A stretch of DNA of 64,000 nt. Origin: Pseudoxanthomonas sp. PXM02 (GTDB lineage Bacteria > Pseudomonadota > Gammaproteobacteria > Xanthomonadales > Xanthomonadaceae). The notes under the pieces are model-generated. The model was not told the DNA's origin. It was given only the letters and a program-made list of their open reading frames with translations, and did no database searches. Positions 34,761 through 44,038 of this stretch are shown piece after piece (the stretch's first letter is position 1; every line of letters starts with the position of its first letter). The stretch covers positions 1 through 64,000 of the forward strand of contig NZ_JACVAK010000001.1 in the NCBI RefSeq assembly GCF_014851805.1, in the 5' to 3' direction. The position numbers were made by a program, and so were the translations under genes.

Positions 34761-37700
34761 TCAGTGGCCCACTAGGTCGGCCCGCCGCAGAAACGCATTG
34801 CCATAGAGCGTCATTGCCAGCGCATCGCGTGGCTCGTTTCCCATCTGCGCGGCGACGGCGCGATTGCCTGCGGCATGGGCATCGATCAACGTCTGGCCCG
34901 CCTGCCATGCAGCAAGGAACGCCGGCAGCCAGTGAGAAGGCACGCGTGAATCCAGCGGCCAGGGTGAGGCAATTACAGCCGCACTACCGCGGTCCAGAAG
35001 CTGTTTGGGCAATCCCACCGTCGTACTGGCAACCGGATGCTCATCCTGGCGACCGCCACTGCACACGAACAAGATGATCACACCCGCACCCTCCAACGCA
35101 CGGGCCAGCCCCAACGCATTCATCCGCAGCTGGGCTTCGTCGGAGATCACTTTGAAGAAGCGGTTGTCATCGGCCAGTCCGCCGTGCGCGGCGACAATTG
35201 CCAACTCGGCGCTACTGAGGTCGGCCGGGACCTGCTCGCCGGTGTGCAAGACAACACCGTGCTGGGCGAGGACGTCCCCGACCCGATCTGCGACGGTGGC
35301 CAACGTGCCATTGCCCTGCCCTTCCACGGCCGTGGAGATCCAGGCCGTAGGCGGACCGTAGTGTTTGCTGGGCGCGGCCACGGCTGCCTTCAGCCACGTC
35401 AGCGAGGGCGCGACCGCACTAGCGGCGGTGGTTCCCAGCAATTGGCCATCGATCAACAACAACTGCGGGGGAAGCCGCTGCAAGCTGGTGTCCAGAATGA
35501 AAACCGCCTTATCGCCAACGTCCTGCGAGAGTCCTATCTCGCGCATGCTTGTATAGAAAAGATTCGGGTCTTGTGTGTCCAGTCCATATTCGAAGGGAAA
35601 ACGGACGGACCACTCATGCAGGCGCCTGAGTGAGAACGTGTCCTGCTCGCGCTGCACGGTCAACCGTCCGGCTTCGGCACTCACGCGTATGAGTCGATCG
35701 GCACTGTCGAGGGCGAGCATTTCCATGCGAAGTCCGCGTTGGGACAGGTCAACCAGCGTCTGTAACGGTTCTTCAATGGTCGTTGGCAGCCAGTTGCCCT
35801 CATTGACGCCGGGCAATGCGATCGCGTGATCGCTCGTCAGTTCTGCTGCGAAGCTCGCGGTGGTGGAATCGGCCAGAGTCGACTCCTCAGCTAGCTGGCT
35901 GCGTGCGGCGCGCACGAGATAAAGGACATCAAAGCCCACGTCATCCGAGTAGCGCGCGTTCTGTGCGGCGCGCGCGCGCTCGAGCAGCCGCTGAGGTCCA
36001 ACGGCGGTATTGGCCGCCAGTTGCACCAGCTCGGCCGTCATTTCACCGGCAGCGTGCAAGGCATGCTGGATTCGGTTTCGTAGCTGCGCATGCGCTTGCA
36101 AGCCTAAGCTCTCCGCCTGTGTGAGTGCCTGTACCGCCATGACCAGGACCGTGGTGAGCTCGTCCTGTTCTCGGACCACGTCTTGGAGATTGGCATCGAT
36201 GGCATCCAGCAGCGCCAACCAGGGGGCAGCCTCGCGCGACTGGGCCGCCTTGAACTCGGCCATCTGCAAGCCCAGACGCACGGTCTGGATGCGATGTCCC
36301 GAGCCTGCGTGCGCCCCCAACTGGTGCAAGAGCTGCTCGCACCGATCCAGGAACTGGCGGGCAGGGTCCAGCAGACCGGCGTCACGCAAGGCGCGAACAA
36401 CCCCCATCGTCTCGTAGTACTGATGTTCCAGTTCCACAGCACCGTGAGTAGCCAGCGCACAGCCAAAGGCCATCAAGGCCCGGGAGCGGTTGTGCATGCG
36501 ATGAAATGCATCCCCGTACGCGAACCAGGCCAAGCGCAGCCGGTCCGGCCGCCCTTGCGTGGCGGCCAGGCCGGCTTCCACCAGATCGCGCGCCAGTTGG
36601 GCCTGTCCCCCGACCGCCAGCCGACTGGTCACCAGCCGCAGAACTTCCAGATCATCATTGCGACGCGTGGCGTGTGGGGCGAGCGCGAAGGCCACGGTCA
36701 CCATTTGCCGTAGCGCATTCTCATCGTCGGACTGTTCCTGTTTGCCGACATATTGCACCATCCTTTTGAGATTGCTCAGCGCCTTGTCGGCCGGCAGCGT
36801 CAATAGATGCGCTGGCAGCACCACCGTGGCCAGATCCACGGCGCGCTCTCGGCTAAGCCACTCCACCGCCGCGCCGTAGAACGGCAGGAACTGTTGGGCA
36901 TCGAGTTCTTCTTCGGGGACCGGCAATGCCACAGGGGCAACGGCAGGCGCGCCTGCCAGGCGCAACAACGCGTAGGCCAGTACGGCCACCCCCACAATCC
37001 CGGCCACGTCAATCGACAACAGCTCATCCAAGCGTTCCCGCGATGCGGTATCGGCGGGATGGACTGCCAGGTAGCACAAGATAAACACCACCGACTCAGG
37101 GAGAACCTCCTGCATCTGGTCATCGCCGATCAGTATCAACTGTTCGATCGACCACAACTGCACGATTGCCCCCGAACGGGCGAAGGTCGATTCTGGGTCC
37201 ATCGACGATGCGAGCATGGCAACGTGTACCGGCAAGTTACGGCGCCTGGCGTCCAGCGCAGCCGCCAGACGCGTCTGAGCCGCTTTGCCAAACCATTGCG
37301 CATCGGCCTGCTCGATAAGGGCAGCGTAATCAGGCACTGTCTGCTGATGCAATGCGTGCAACACCACGGCGATGTAATCGTCTAGCGGTAAAGCTGCCCC
37401 CGTTGTCGGGGCCGGATCCTGCCCATCGCGCGCGGCCATGAACAATCGCCGCATCTGATGCTGTTCCAAGACCGAGGAAGCGGGAAAATGGTTAGCCAGC
37501 CATCGCAAGGATTGCCCTTCGATAAGCGCCGAGGGGATCGACTGGGTCAACTCCAAGGCTAATTCGTTCAACTCAAGATCGTCGAGTTGATCTGCACTGG
37601 AGCCCAGAAGCTGCTGCGCCAATGCCAGATCCTCGCCGGCCAAGGCGATGGTGGCGAGTTTCAACTTAAGATCGGCGGCCGCCTCGGCCAGATGCGGAGC

Positions 37701-38516
37701 AAATGCGCGAACAAACTCCAGCGCTCGAATCGAGCGACCGCCCTTGTGCAAGATCTGGGCTTTGAGCAAGAGGTGCTTTGAGGCCGACAGTCCGGCCAGT
37801 GCATCGATTTCGCCCAGCACCGACACGATGTCGCCGCGTTCAACGCGGTGGCTCCATGCTTGGAGCTGGGCCATCAGTCCATCATCGATGGCCTGATGCG
37901 CATCAGCCCCCCATATGGTGCAGTCCAGGTCTTGCAGAGCCTGTTCATTGCTCCTAAGGGCGGGCAGATACTCACCCACGTCAATCAACACGACGACCCC
38001 CTCGCCGACCCGCCTCACGCTTTGCGTGGCAAGCTCCACCAAGGCAGGTACCCAGCGATCTTCCGGCGCCTGCAGCACCGTCGGCGCAGCGATCTGATGG
38101 TGGGTGGGACGGTAGCGCGCGCCCTCGACCACGATGACGAAGTCGCCCCGCTCAGCGCCAGCAATGGCATCGAGGACGGCGACGGTCTCGAGGCGGGCGA
38201 TCCGGTGTACCTGCAGGCGACGGGAGAGCACCTCAAGCTCTTCGGCGTCCAGCGCGTAGCCCCGGATCTGAGCTGTATCGGCGACCACGTCGGCCACCAC
38301 GGTATCGGGCATGTCCGGAGGCAGCAGGACTAGTGCCTTGCGAAACGCGGGACGTCCTGCTTCGTCGGTCGCGCCGGCCAGGACGAGAAATATGAGGCGT
38401 GCCAGGCGCGCTGCCAGTCCCGCTCGACCGATCAGGACGAGGTTGACGCGGTCAACCTGACCTCCTGCGAACAAGTCCGCCCAAGGCCCTTCAACGTGAT
38501 CTGGAACAGCCGCCAT
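34761..38516 (-). CDS. Large CHAT-domain (caspase-like) protease
   Basis: The 1251-residue protein ends in a CHAT domain. The catalytic His is at about 1111 in VAAHGGL and Cys at about 1152 in LFVCSGG. Before it lies a long helical region (about 250-1000) that reads like degenerate TPR repeats, probably the sensor or substrate-binding part. The first 200 residues form another alpha/beta region without a recognised domain. No signal peptide or membrane segment is found, so it acts in the cytosol. CHAT proteases with TPR regions cleave target proteins in antiviral and toxin systems, as in Craspase. No partner target gene is recognised beside it. It is divergent from the 39.6-kb gene region. Confidence 0.85.
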   Translation of the reverse strand: MAAVPDHVEGPWADLFAGGQVDRVNLVLIGRAGLAARLARLIFLVLAGATDEAGRPAFRKALVLLPPDMPDTVVADVVADTAQIRGYALDAEELEVLSRRLQVHRIARLETVAVLDAIAGAERGDFVIVVEGARYRPTHHQIAAPTVLQAPEDRWVPALVELATQSVRRVGEGVVVLIDVGEYLPALRSNEQALQDLDCTIWGADAHQAIDDGLMAQLQAWSHRVERGDIVSVLGEIDALAGLSASKHLLLKAQILHKGGRSIRALEFVRAFAPHLAEAAADLKLKLATIALAGEDLALAQQLLGSSADQLDDLELNELALELTQSIPSALIEGQSLRWLANHFPASSVLEQHQMRRLFMAARDGQDPAPTTGAALPLDDYIAVVLHALHQQTVPDYAALIEQADAQWFGKAAQTRLAAALDARRRNLPVHVAMLASSMDPESTFARSGAIVQLWSIEQLILIGDDQMQEVLPESVVFILCYLAVHPADTASRERLDELLSIDVAGIVGVAVLAYALLRLAGAPAVAPVALPVPEEELDAQQFLPFYGAAVEWLSRERAVDLATVVLPAHLLTLPADKALSNLKRMVQYVGKQEQSDDENALRQMVTVAFALAPHATRRNDDLEVLRLVTSRLAVGGQAQLARDLVEAGLAATQGRPDRLRLAWFAYGDAFHRMHNRSRALMAFGCALATHGAVELEHQYYETMGVVRALRDAGLLDPARQFLDRCEQLLHQLGAHAGSGHRIQTVRLGLQMAEFKAAQSREAAPWLALLDAIDANLQDVVREQDELTTVLVMAVQALTQAESLGLQAHAQLRNRIQHALHAAGEMTAELVQLAANTAVGPQRLLERARAAQNARYSDDVGFDVLYLVRAARSQLAEESTLADSTTASFAAELTSDHAIALPGVNEGNWLPTTIEEPLQTLVDLSQRGLRMEMLALDSADRLIRVSAEAGRLTVQREQDTFSLRRLHEWSVRFPFEYGLDTQDPNLFYTSMREIGLSQDVGDKAVFILDTSLQRLPPQLLLIDGQLLGTTAASAVAPSLTWLKAAVAAPSKHYGPPTAWISTAVEGQGNGTLATVADRVGDVLAQHGVVLHTGEQVPADLSSAELAIVAAHGGLADDNRFFKVISDEAQLRMNALGLARALEGAGVIILFVCSGGRQDEHPVASTTVGLPKQLLDRGSAAVIASPWPLDSRVPSHWLPAFLAAWQAGQTLIDAHAAGNRAVAAQMGNEPRDALAMTLYGNAFLRRADLVGH

Positions 38517-39225
38517 TCATGGCCCCATAGCCGGAAGCAAGAACGGGAGCATACCCTTGCCCCGCCTCCATCCGTGGCCGAGCCGCGTGCCGTCCTGACC
38601 TGCACCTGCAACGAAGGACGTAGGCAAATGGGTTGGCAGACTTGCCTTCTGGTCAACACCGGAAGCTCAGCGGTATGCCACCGGCATGTCACCCTCGGTA
38701 CCGGCCTGACTGATCCCCAGGTTATCGTTGGCGTAAGCGCCGGATTGTTGGCTACATCAGCGACGAGTCGACCAATGCTGGCGCGTGAGGTTTCCGTGCG
38801 TTTGTAGGACTCGCCCTTGCGGGTCAGCTGGAACGCCTCGGTCGGCTTGTCCGTCAACTAGACCGAGCGCAGGATGGTGTAGGTCAGCGACGAACGCTCC
38901 ACCACCTCTGCTGTCCTGAGATTTACCGGACGCGTCTGGCCCACCATGCGCTTATCCCAGCAATGCGGTCTACCACGCCACAGGCAATCGCGTTCGCGAC
39001 TTGCCGATCACCCCTGACAAATTGATCTAGCACTTAGCATCCGTCTTCCGGCCACCCGTGACTGGTGTCGACCAGCGTTCGAAATGTGAGGCTGAGGTAG
39101 GTTCGGTAAGTGGGATGCACAGGTGAGCGCTTTTCAGACCACTAGCGCTGGGAACTGACAGTCGGTCTAGCCCTAGATCGCCAGTTCCGACGGCCCCCCC
39201 CCGCGGCTGCCCGCGGGGCGGGCGG
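38517..39225. other. Gap with remnants
   Basis: No intact gene. It holds the decayed frame at 38690-38947 and, at 39194-39219, a 10-C tract partly within a perfect hairpin (CCCCGCGG, loop CTGC, CCGCGGGG) just beyond the 3' end of the XRE gene. Confidence 0.4.
38690..38947 (-). pseudogene. Decayed small gene with in-frame stop
   Basis: From an ATG at 38947 the minus frame reads MVGQTRPVNLRTAEVVERSS then LTYTILRSV, a TAG at 38860-38858, and continues LTDKPTEAFQLTRKGESYKR then TETSRASIGRLVADVANNPA. The sequence looks protein-like on both sides of the stop, so a gene with a nonsense mutation is likely. It lies upstream of the CHAT gene. No family recognised. Confidence 0.4.
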
Positions 39226-39552
39226 CTACTTCGTGGGCGGCGTCTCCAGCGCCTTCACCAGCTCGCGTTTCTTCTTTTTCGTCAGTGTGGGCCAGTGCAG
39301 CAGCACCTTGGCCAGTAGCTCGTCTTCGGTGTAGAGAAAGGCCGGCGGAATCCCCAGGGCCTGGGCCAGTTGCTTGACCATGGCCGAACGGGGCTCATGG
39401 ACGCCACGCTCGTACTGATTGATGCGGGGGCTTGCCACCTCGACCTCCATGCCAGCCAGAACACCTAGCTGAGCCTGCGTCAGGCCCCGGCTCAGGCGTG
39501 CCTGCGCCAGCCGCCGGGCAAAGATCGATCGCTTGTCAGCCGCTTTGGACAC
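39226..39552 (-). CDS. XRE-family helix-turn-helix regulator
   Basis: The 108-residue protein has a Cro/CI-type HTH at about 11-65: FARRLAQARLSRGLTQAQLG, then PRINQYERGVHEPR. The C-terminal lysine-rich tail KKKKRELVKALE may contact DNA. It is divergent from the unknown 242-residue gene, with a palindromic operator candidate between them at 39608. It probably regulates the mobile-element genes and itself. A run of ten C just downstream of its stop is noted. Confidence 0.88.
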   Translation of the reverse strand: MSKAADKRSIFARRLAQARLSRGLTQAQLGVLAGMEVEVASPRINQYERGVHEPRSAMVKQLAQALGIPPAFLYTEDELLAKVLLHWPTLTKKKKRELVKALETPPTK

Positions 39553-39607
39553 ACGGGCCCCTGGTCACATCCTGACAAAAGGATGGCCGAAGTGCCGCGC
39601 CTTGGAT

Positions 39608-39624
39608 ACTAAGTTAATCTTAGT
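39608..39624. promoter_or_regulatory. Candidate XRE operator palindrome
   Basis: ACTAAG-TTAAT-CTTAGT is a six-base inverted repeat with a five-base AT-rich spacer, in the 95-base divergent intergenic region between the XRE gene and the unknown gene. The symmetry and position fit an operator. Confidence 0.55.
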
Positions 39625-39647
39625 GCCCCTGCAATCCGGCCCACCCC

Positions 39648-40376
39648 ATGACGCCTCAAACGCTGGACGACCTGGGGTTGCCGGGCGCGGTGTACCTGTG
39701 GTCGTTGCTTCATGCCCAGCAGCATCGACTGGCTTTGGCGCCCACGGCCGAGTTGTCCCGGGAGATCCTGCAGGTGCTGGCGACCCATGAGGTGCTGGTG
39801 CTGGACACCGAGGAGTCGTCCACACCGGTTCAGCTCACCCCACTGGAAGGCATCCGGTGGCGATGGATCTGGCGGGCTTACCACCCCTCCAGTGCCCTGC
39901 CGGCACTGGAGGATTTCCTGTCCTCGGTGACACACGAGGAACTGGTGCTGACGTTGGGGGTAGCGCTCTGGCAACGCCTGCTGCGCGATGAAGCCCAAGC
40001 CTTTTATGCCCAGCAACTGGTCCGGTGCCAGTTCGATCCGGCTTGGCAGCAGGATATGGCTTTTGCGCAACGCTTAACGCGCCTGTCGCTGAGCGCCTCG
40101 CAGTGGCGGTACTGCGCCTGGGCGGCGGTCCGTCACGGCGCAAGCTTGGCCTGCCAAGGCACAGGCCCGGCGCTGGTGCGCGAGGGTATGTACGGGGAAA
40201 TCCTGCGACGGGCGGCGGCCGTGGCTGCCGGCCGCTACGGACGATGTGGGTTCACGCCGGCCGGAGCCCAGCCACCGACGGCGCTGGCGCAAGGGTTGGC
40301 CTGCCAGTGGTTCACTCTGGGACAGGCGTACTGGACGCAACTGCCCAGCACGGCGGCGTTGCAGGCTGGACGCTGA
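39648..40376 (+). CDS. Hypothetical protein of the island core
   Basis: The 242-residue protein is helical, Trp-rich (WRWIWRAYH, FDPAWQ, QWRYCAWAAV), and has no known catalytic motif. The first 60 residues (LPGAVYLWSLLHAQQHRLAL) could be a winged-helix-like region with EVLVLDTEES as the wing. It is divergent from the XRE regulator and may be its target. It belongs to the same accessory block as the H-NS-like gene. I do not recognise a family. Confidence 0.7.
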   Translation: MTPQTLDDLGLPGAVYLWSLLHAQQHRLALAPTAELSREILQVLATHEVLVLDTEESSTPVQLTPLEGIRWRWIWRAYHPSSALPALEDFLSSVTHEELVLTLGVALWQRLLRDEAQAFYAQQLVRCQFDPAWQQDMAFAQRLTRLSLSASQWRYCAWAAVRHGASLACQGTGPALVREGMYGEILRRAAAVAAGRYGRCGFTPAGAQPPTALAQGLACQWFTLGQAYWTQLPSTAALQAGR

Positions 40377-40395
40377 GCTCGGCGTTGGGTCGCGC

Positions 40396-40791
40396 TCAGC
40401 CCGGATACTTGGGAAACTTCTCGTTGGGATGCTTGGCCTTCCATTCCTTGTAGGCCGCCGTGCCCTCCCAGGCGGTGAAGGCCCGCGGCGGGCGTCCGCG
40501 CCCGGTCCAGGTGTCCTGCGTGTGGGGTAGCCAGTATTTCGGGGCGACCTCGGAGGACGTGGCCGGCTTCTTCACCCGTGCCGGACTGCTGGCGCCTGCG
40601 GCGGCGACGATCTCGGCTTTCTGCTTGGCGCTGAAATGCCGGCCGTACTGCCCCAACAGATTCATGACCTCGGCGAACGCATCGGCGGCTTGTTGTTCTC
40701 GCAGCTGGGCTTCTTGCTGCTCCAGCTTGCGAAGCTCCTCCTCTAGTCTGGCTTTGGCCGTGGCAATGGAGTCCAGGGTGGGCTTGCTCAT
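40396..40791 (-). CDS. H-NS-family nucleoid protein / xenogeneic silencer
   Basis: The 131-residue protein has an N-terminal coiled coil (about 10-45; KARLEEELRKLEQQEAQLRE) for oligomerisation and a C-terminal H-NS DNA-binding domain with the core TWTGRGRPPRAF near 93-104. The linker holds basic residues (PARVKKPATSS). H-NS-like proteins silence AT-rich or foreign DNA. A copy inside a mobile island may keep cargo such as the toxic effector silent. It is convergent with the unknown gene upstream. Confidence 0.9.
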   Translation of the reverse strand: MSKPTLDSIATAKARLEEELRKLEQQEAQLREQQAADAFAEVMNLLGQYGRHFSAKQKAEIVAAAGASSPARVKKPATSSEVAPKYWLPHTQDTWTGRGRPPRAFTAWEGTAAYKEWKAKHPNEKFPKYPG

Positions 40792-40918
40792 GCGTAGAAA
40801 TGACCTCGTACAACGGAGAGTGGGCGTGCACGCCGGAGTGTAATGGACGCAGCGTCAGTGAGCTGTCAGGCCTGGCCAGTGCCGGTACACGCTGGGACAT
40901 GACCCGGCATCATAAACA

Positions 40919-41254
40919 TCAGCCCGTGGGCAGCGGCGGGCATTCCATAACCTCGACCGCATTACCGGCCATGAGTGCCACATGAGGATGATCACGGAAC
41001 ATCTGCGCAGCTTCCTCATGCGATCTGGCTTGAACAATCATGAAAGCTGTCAGCTCGTTTTGGGCACTGGCAATACCCGCGGCGTCAACACGCTTTGTAC
41101 TGGCAAGCGGTGCGCCCGGATCGACGATGGCATCGGCGTGCCTCTGCGTCCAGGCTCCCCACGCCTCCATAAATTTCCTACCCTGTTCCTGCGAGATCTC
41201 TTGCTTCTGCGCGTCGGATGCCGCCCCGAGAAAAATCGCCAGATATTTGTTCAT
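40919..41254 (-). CDS. YCII-related/DGPF-like small protein
   Basis: The 111-residue protein has the ferredoxin-like YCII fold pattern: KYLAIFLG at the start, a His-containing middle, and ELTAFMIVQARSHEEAAQMF, DHPHVALMAGNAVEVMECPP at the end. YCII-like domains are small barrel-type proteins with possible catalytic His and Asp, but their roles are mostly unknown. It stands alone in the island. Confidence 0.75.
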   Translation of the reverse strand: MNKYLAIFLGAASDAQKQEISQEQGRKFMEAWGAWTQRHADAIVDPGAPLASTKRVDAAGIASAQNELTAFMIVQARSHEEAAQMFRDHPHVALMAGNAVEVMECPPLPTG

Positions 41255-41547
41255 CTTCGCATTCTCCCATTCGTGGGCAGGTTGAATCAGGCGTAGTGGG
41301 TGAATCCCCCAGGCTGCTCAGAGGCGCGCTCTCACTGCGCGCATGCAACAGAAATGGCGCAACCTGCACCGGTCAGCGATGCACAGGTCAACGCACATGC
41401 CAGAAGGTCTGGCTCTGGCTCTAATCGTCGTATTTACATAAGGCCGACCATGATCGCGAGTCAAGACGCAGGAGCGAGATCATGACGTGGCCTCAAGCCC
41501 AGACGGCAGATGCCGATAGCTAGCCGATCTCTGCTGCGCTACCGAAC

Positions 41548-42324
41548 ATGCACCGCATCCTGCTTCTGTCACTGCTCGTCTCCCTGCTGTGGGGAGTGCT
41601 TTCATTGGTTCCGTACCTGACCGGTCCCTGCGGCTGGCCACTGTCGCTGGCGCTCATGGCGGTGGTCGTGATCGATGTGTTCTGGGGCGTTGCCACGGTA
41701 TATGTCATCGACCTGTTCAACTCCCACTACCGGAACAACAACGAATTCCTGCGCAGCTTCTATGCCGAGCTGCACGCAGACCTCATTGCCGTGCTCGTGC
41801 TGGCCGGCGTGCTGTTTGTCATCTTCTCGATGGCCACGCCAGGCTACGCGCTGTCCAACATCGACATCGCGTGCCTGGGCCTTCCCTTGTTCATCAACGC
41901 AATAGATGCCTTGGCGCGCGCCAAGGATCCGGTGGGCATTCTCCGGCTCAATATGGGCCAGCGGCTGTTCCTGATGAGCGTGCCTGCGGCGATGCTGGTG
42001 CTGTCGAGCTGGATCCTGATCCGGATCTACTCGGGGCAGATCCCGGCCGCCGCCTCGCTGTGGTTGCAGCTGAACATCATCGCGGCCGGCTTTTCGGCCT
42101 ACGTATCGGCCAAGCAGGTCAGCTACTTCCTCACACACCGCAAGATGGGCGTCTCGCCTACCCTGGAAAAGATGTTCGCGGCCTTTCGTGGCGGTCGACC
42201 CGGCCCTTACGATCACGCGAAACAGTTGGCGGAGAAGTTCGAACGCGACATGAAGAAGGCCACCGCGCAGGCCGCTGCAGGGCGGCGCCAGAGCCGGAAG
42301 CGAAGTAAACCCAGACGGAAGTAG
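41548..42324 (+). CDS. Multi-segment membrane protein of unknown function
   Basis: The 258-residue protein has about six membrane segments, among them ILLLSLLVSLLWGVLSLV, ALMAVVVIDVFWGVATVYVI, IAVLVLAGVLFVIFSM, AAMLVLSSWILIRIY and LQLNIIAAGFSAYV. It ends in a long basic cytosolic tail (RRQSRKRSKPRRK) that could bind nucleic acid or lipid head groups. No family recognised. It follows a 290-base gap and is convergent with the 355-residue gene. Confidence 0.7.
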   Translation: MHRILLLSLLVSLLWGVLSLVPYLTGPCGWPLSLALMAVVVIDVFWGVATVYVIDLFNSHYRNNNEFLRSFYAELHADLIAVLVLAGVLFVIFSMATPGYALSNIDIACLGLPLFINAIDALARAKDPVGILRLNMGQRLFLMSVPAAMLVLSSWILIRIYSGQIPAAASLWLQLNIIAAGFSAYVSAKQVSYFLTHRKMGVSPTLEKMFAAFRGGRPGPYDHAKQLAEKFERDMKKATAQAAAGRRQSRKRSKPRRK

Positions 42325-42357
42325 TCCGGCTGCGGCCCGGCGCGTTCGACCAAGACC

Positions 42358-43425
42358 TTATGCCGGGTCGGCCGCAGCCGCGGTCGGCCACGCCGCTTCC
42401 AACTGTACGATGAGATGCTCTGGGAACATCGGTTGCTGGCGTTCTTGGGCAAGCACGCTATCAGCCCACTGCCAGAATACCTGCAGGTATGCGAGCGTGC
42501 GCCTTTTGCCTTCGTCCAACTCCGGCGAAACGAGTTTCAGCCTAGGCGCAAAACCGAACATCAGGTCAAACCCATACCTGCCTGAAAAGACACGCCGCAG
42601 GCGACGGGTCTCGGCACCATAACCGGCTAGCGGTCGTCCCTCATCCTCCTGATCCAGGACCATCTTGTAGAGCCACTGCACGCGTTGCCACATCGCATCA
42701 TGGTGCAGGTCATAGGCCACAACGCCAGTGGCGGCGAGCGGAAAGATGAAGTGGATGAAGTAGGCGAAGACCTCCGGCGCGATCCAGTACGTAGAACTGG
42801 TCACGGCCGTCATCAGTAGCAGGTAGTACAGGCTCCGCCCTGCTCGGTAGGCACCCTTTTGATCGCCTTGCTCGTGGGCCAGGCGAAGCAAGATGGTAGC
42901 GGCGGCCACCGCATCCCAGCCGGCGCGTTGTTCGAGATTTTTCAGCAGCTTTTCCGCATTGGTCCGCAACACATAGCAATCGAGTTTCAGCTCAGCCTTG
43001 TCAAAACAGGCGGTCTGAATGCGGGGATTGAGCGTGCGGATCAACGCTACCGCCTGTGTGCCGATCGGCTGCGTCACATCCAGCGCACGCCAGCCCGACC
43101 AGTCCACCACCTGCCGTGATCCGGGAAGTTTTTCTTCTACCCCGACCAGCAGCTTGCGGGGCACATGTTTCCCGGCGGCGTACTTGGACCACAGGTTGCT
43201 GTGACTGAACTTCGTGTACGCGCCGGGTTGCAGTTGCTTGCCCACGCTGTAGGCGTTGAGGGACCCCACATGTGCGCGCAGCCCCTCGAACCAACGGGCT
43301 ACTTTCACCACGCCCAAGGCGGCTGACGGGGCTCGAGGGTGATCACTGGCGGCCCACCGCAGCACGGTCGCTACTCGCACCGAGCTGTAGAGGCGCACCT
43401 CTTTTACACCATCAGGCAGGCGCAT
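42358..43425 (-). CDS. Hypothetical protein, 355 residues
   Basis: The protein is mostly helical. One hydrophobic stretch near 215-240 (WIAPEVFAYFIHFIFPLAAT) may be a membrane segment; elsewhere, WRALDVTQP and RVQWLYKMVLDQEDEG are polar. No catalytic motif or family recognised. It is divergent from the small HTH gene and convergent with the membrane-protein gene. It belongs to the block preceding the transposition operon. Confidence 0.6.
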   Translation of the reverse strand: MRLPDGVKEVRLYSSVRVATVLRWAASDHPRAPSAALGVVKVARWFEGLRAHVGSLNAYSVGKQLQPGAYTKFSHSNLWSKYAAGKHVPRKLLVGVEEKLPGSRQVVDWSGWRALDVTQPIGTQAVALIRTLNPRIQTACFDKAELKLDCYVLRTNAEKLLKNLEQRAGWDAVAAATILLRLAHEQGDQKGAYRAGRSLYYLLLMTAVTSSTYWIAPEVFAYFIHFIFPLAATGVVAYDLHHDAMWQRVQWLYKMVLDQEDEGRPLAGYGAETRRLRRVFSGRYGFDLMFGFAPRLKLVSPELDEGKRRTLAYLQVFWQWADSVLAQERQQPMFPEHLIVQLEAAWPTAAAADPA

Positions 43426-43498
43426 CGGGGGACCGAGTCAAATCGGGGGCGCAGTTTGACTTCTGGTCGGCGCCAGAGGCAATGGTTACCCTTCAGGC

Positions 43499-43795
43499 AT
43501 GACAGAGCGTGACGACGAGCCTCTCGCGGTGCTGGCCAGCGAATTTGAGCAGGGTCTGCTACAGCGCTATGGCCCGGTCGTAGGCTCAGACGAGTTGCGC
43601 CAAGCACTGGGTTACCCCTCTCAGGACGCCTTCCGACAGGCCATGGCGCGCGGGCGGCTACCGGTCCCGGTGTTCACCATTGCCGGCCGTCGCGGCAAAT
43701 ACGCCCTAAGCAAAGACATTGCCATGTGGTTGGCGCAGCTGCGCCATAACGCCGTGAGCGGGCACCCTGCCGCTGGCGAAGTTCCGCAGACCTAG
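43499..43795 (+). CDS. Small helix-turn-helix protein
   Basis: The 98-residue protein has a helix-turn-helix of MerR/excisionase or PrtN-like style: SDELRQALGYPSQDAFRQAM, ARGRLPVPVFTIAGRRGKYA, then LSKDIAMWLAQL. Such proteins are directionality factors or regulators in mobile elements. It lies upstream of the transposition operon on the same strand, followed by a hairpin at 43807-43823. Confidence 0.7.
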   Translation: MTERDDEPLAVLASEFEQGLLQRYGPVVGSDELRQALGYPSQDAFRQAMARGRLPVPVFTIAGRRGKYALSKDIAMWLAQLRHNAVSGHPAAGEVPQT

Positions 43796-43806
43796 AGGTT
43801 TGGTTT

Positions 43807-43823
43807 ACCCGCCCTTGGCGGGT
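43807..43823. other. Perfect hairpin after the small HTH gene
   Basis: ACCCGCC-CTT-GGCGGGT forms a seven-base stem 12 bases past the stop. No T tract follows on either strand, so termination strength is unclear. Confidence 0.5.
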
Positions 43824-43908
43824 CATATCCCTGGTTGATCAGGCCATCCCGGCCAAAGGAGCACGCCGTACCGACCAACGCCCAACACTCACAACTCAGT
43901 TTCAGGAA

Positions 43909-43943
43909 CCCCAAAAAGAAACGGGACCCCTGCAAGGGTCCCG
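43909..43943 (-). terminator. Terminator-like hairpin on the minus strand
   Basis: CGGGACCC and GGGTCCCG form an eight-base stem; on the minus strand TTTCTTTTTGGGG follows, as in a rho-independent terminator. No minus-strand protein gene lies upstream of it, so it may end an antisense or small RNA. Confidence 0.5.
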
Positions 43944-44038
43944 CCGAGACTTCAGAAGCTATCGCGTTCTCTGAGCTTGGCACTTTTACGGGGAACGGTC
44001 AACTGCTGCCTACCGGCAGCCTTACCCGAGTGTCCAAC

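Noticed and set aside
39020..39045. GATCTAGCACTTAG resembling GATCAAGCACTTAG after the protease genes
   Set aside because: One 14-base near match with no extended similarity on either side; not enough to define a transposon end.
39194..39203. 10-C tract as a second phase-variable site
   Set aside because: It lies past the 3' end of the XRE gene within a hairpin, where length change would not obviously alter a promoter or frame.
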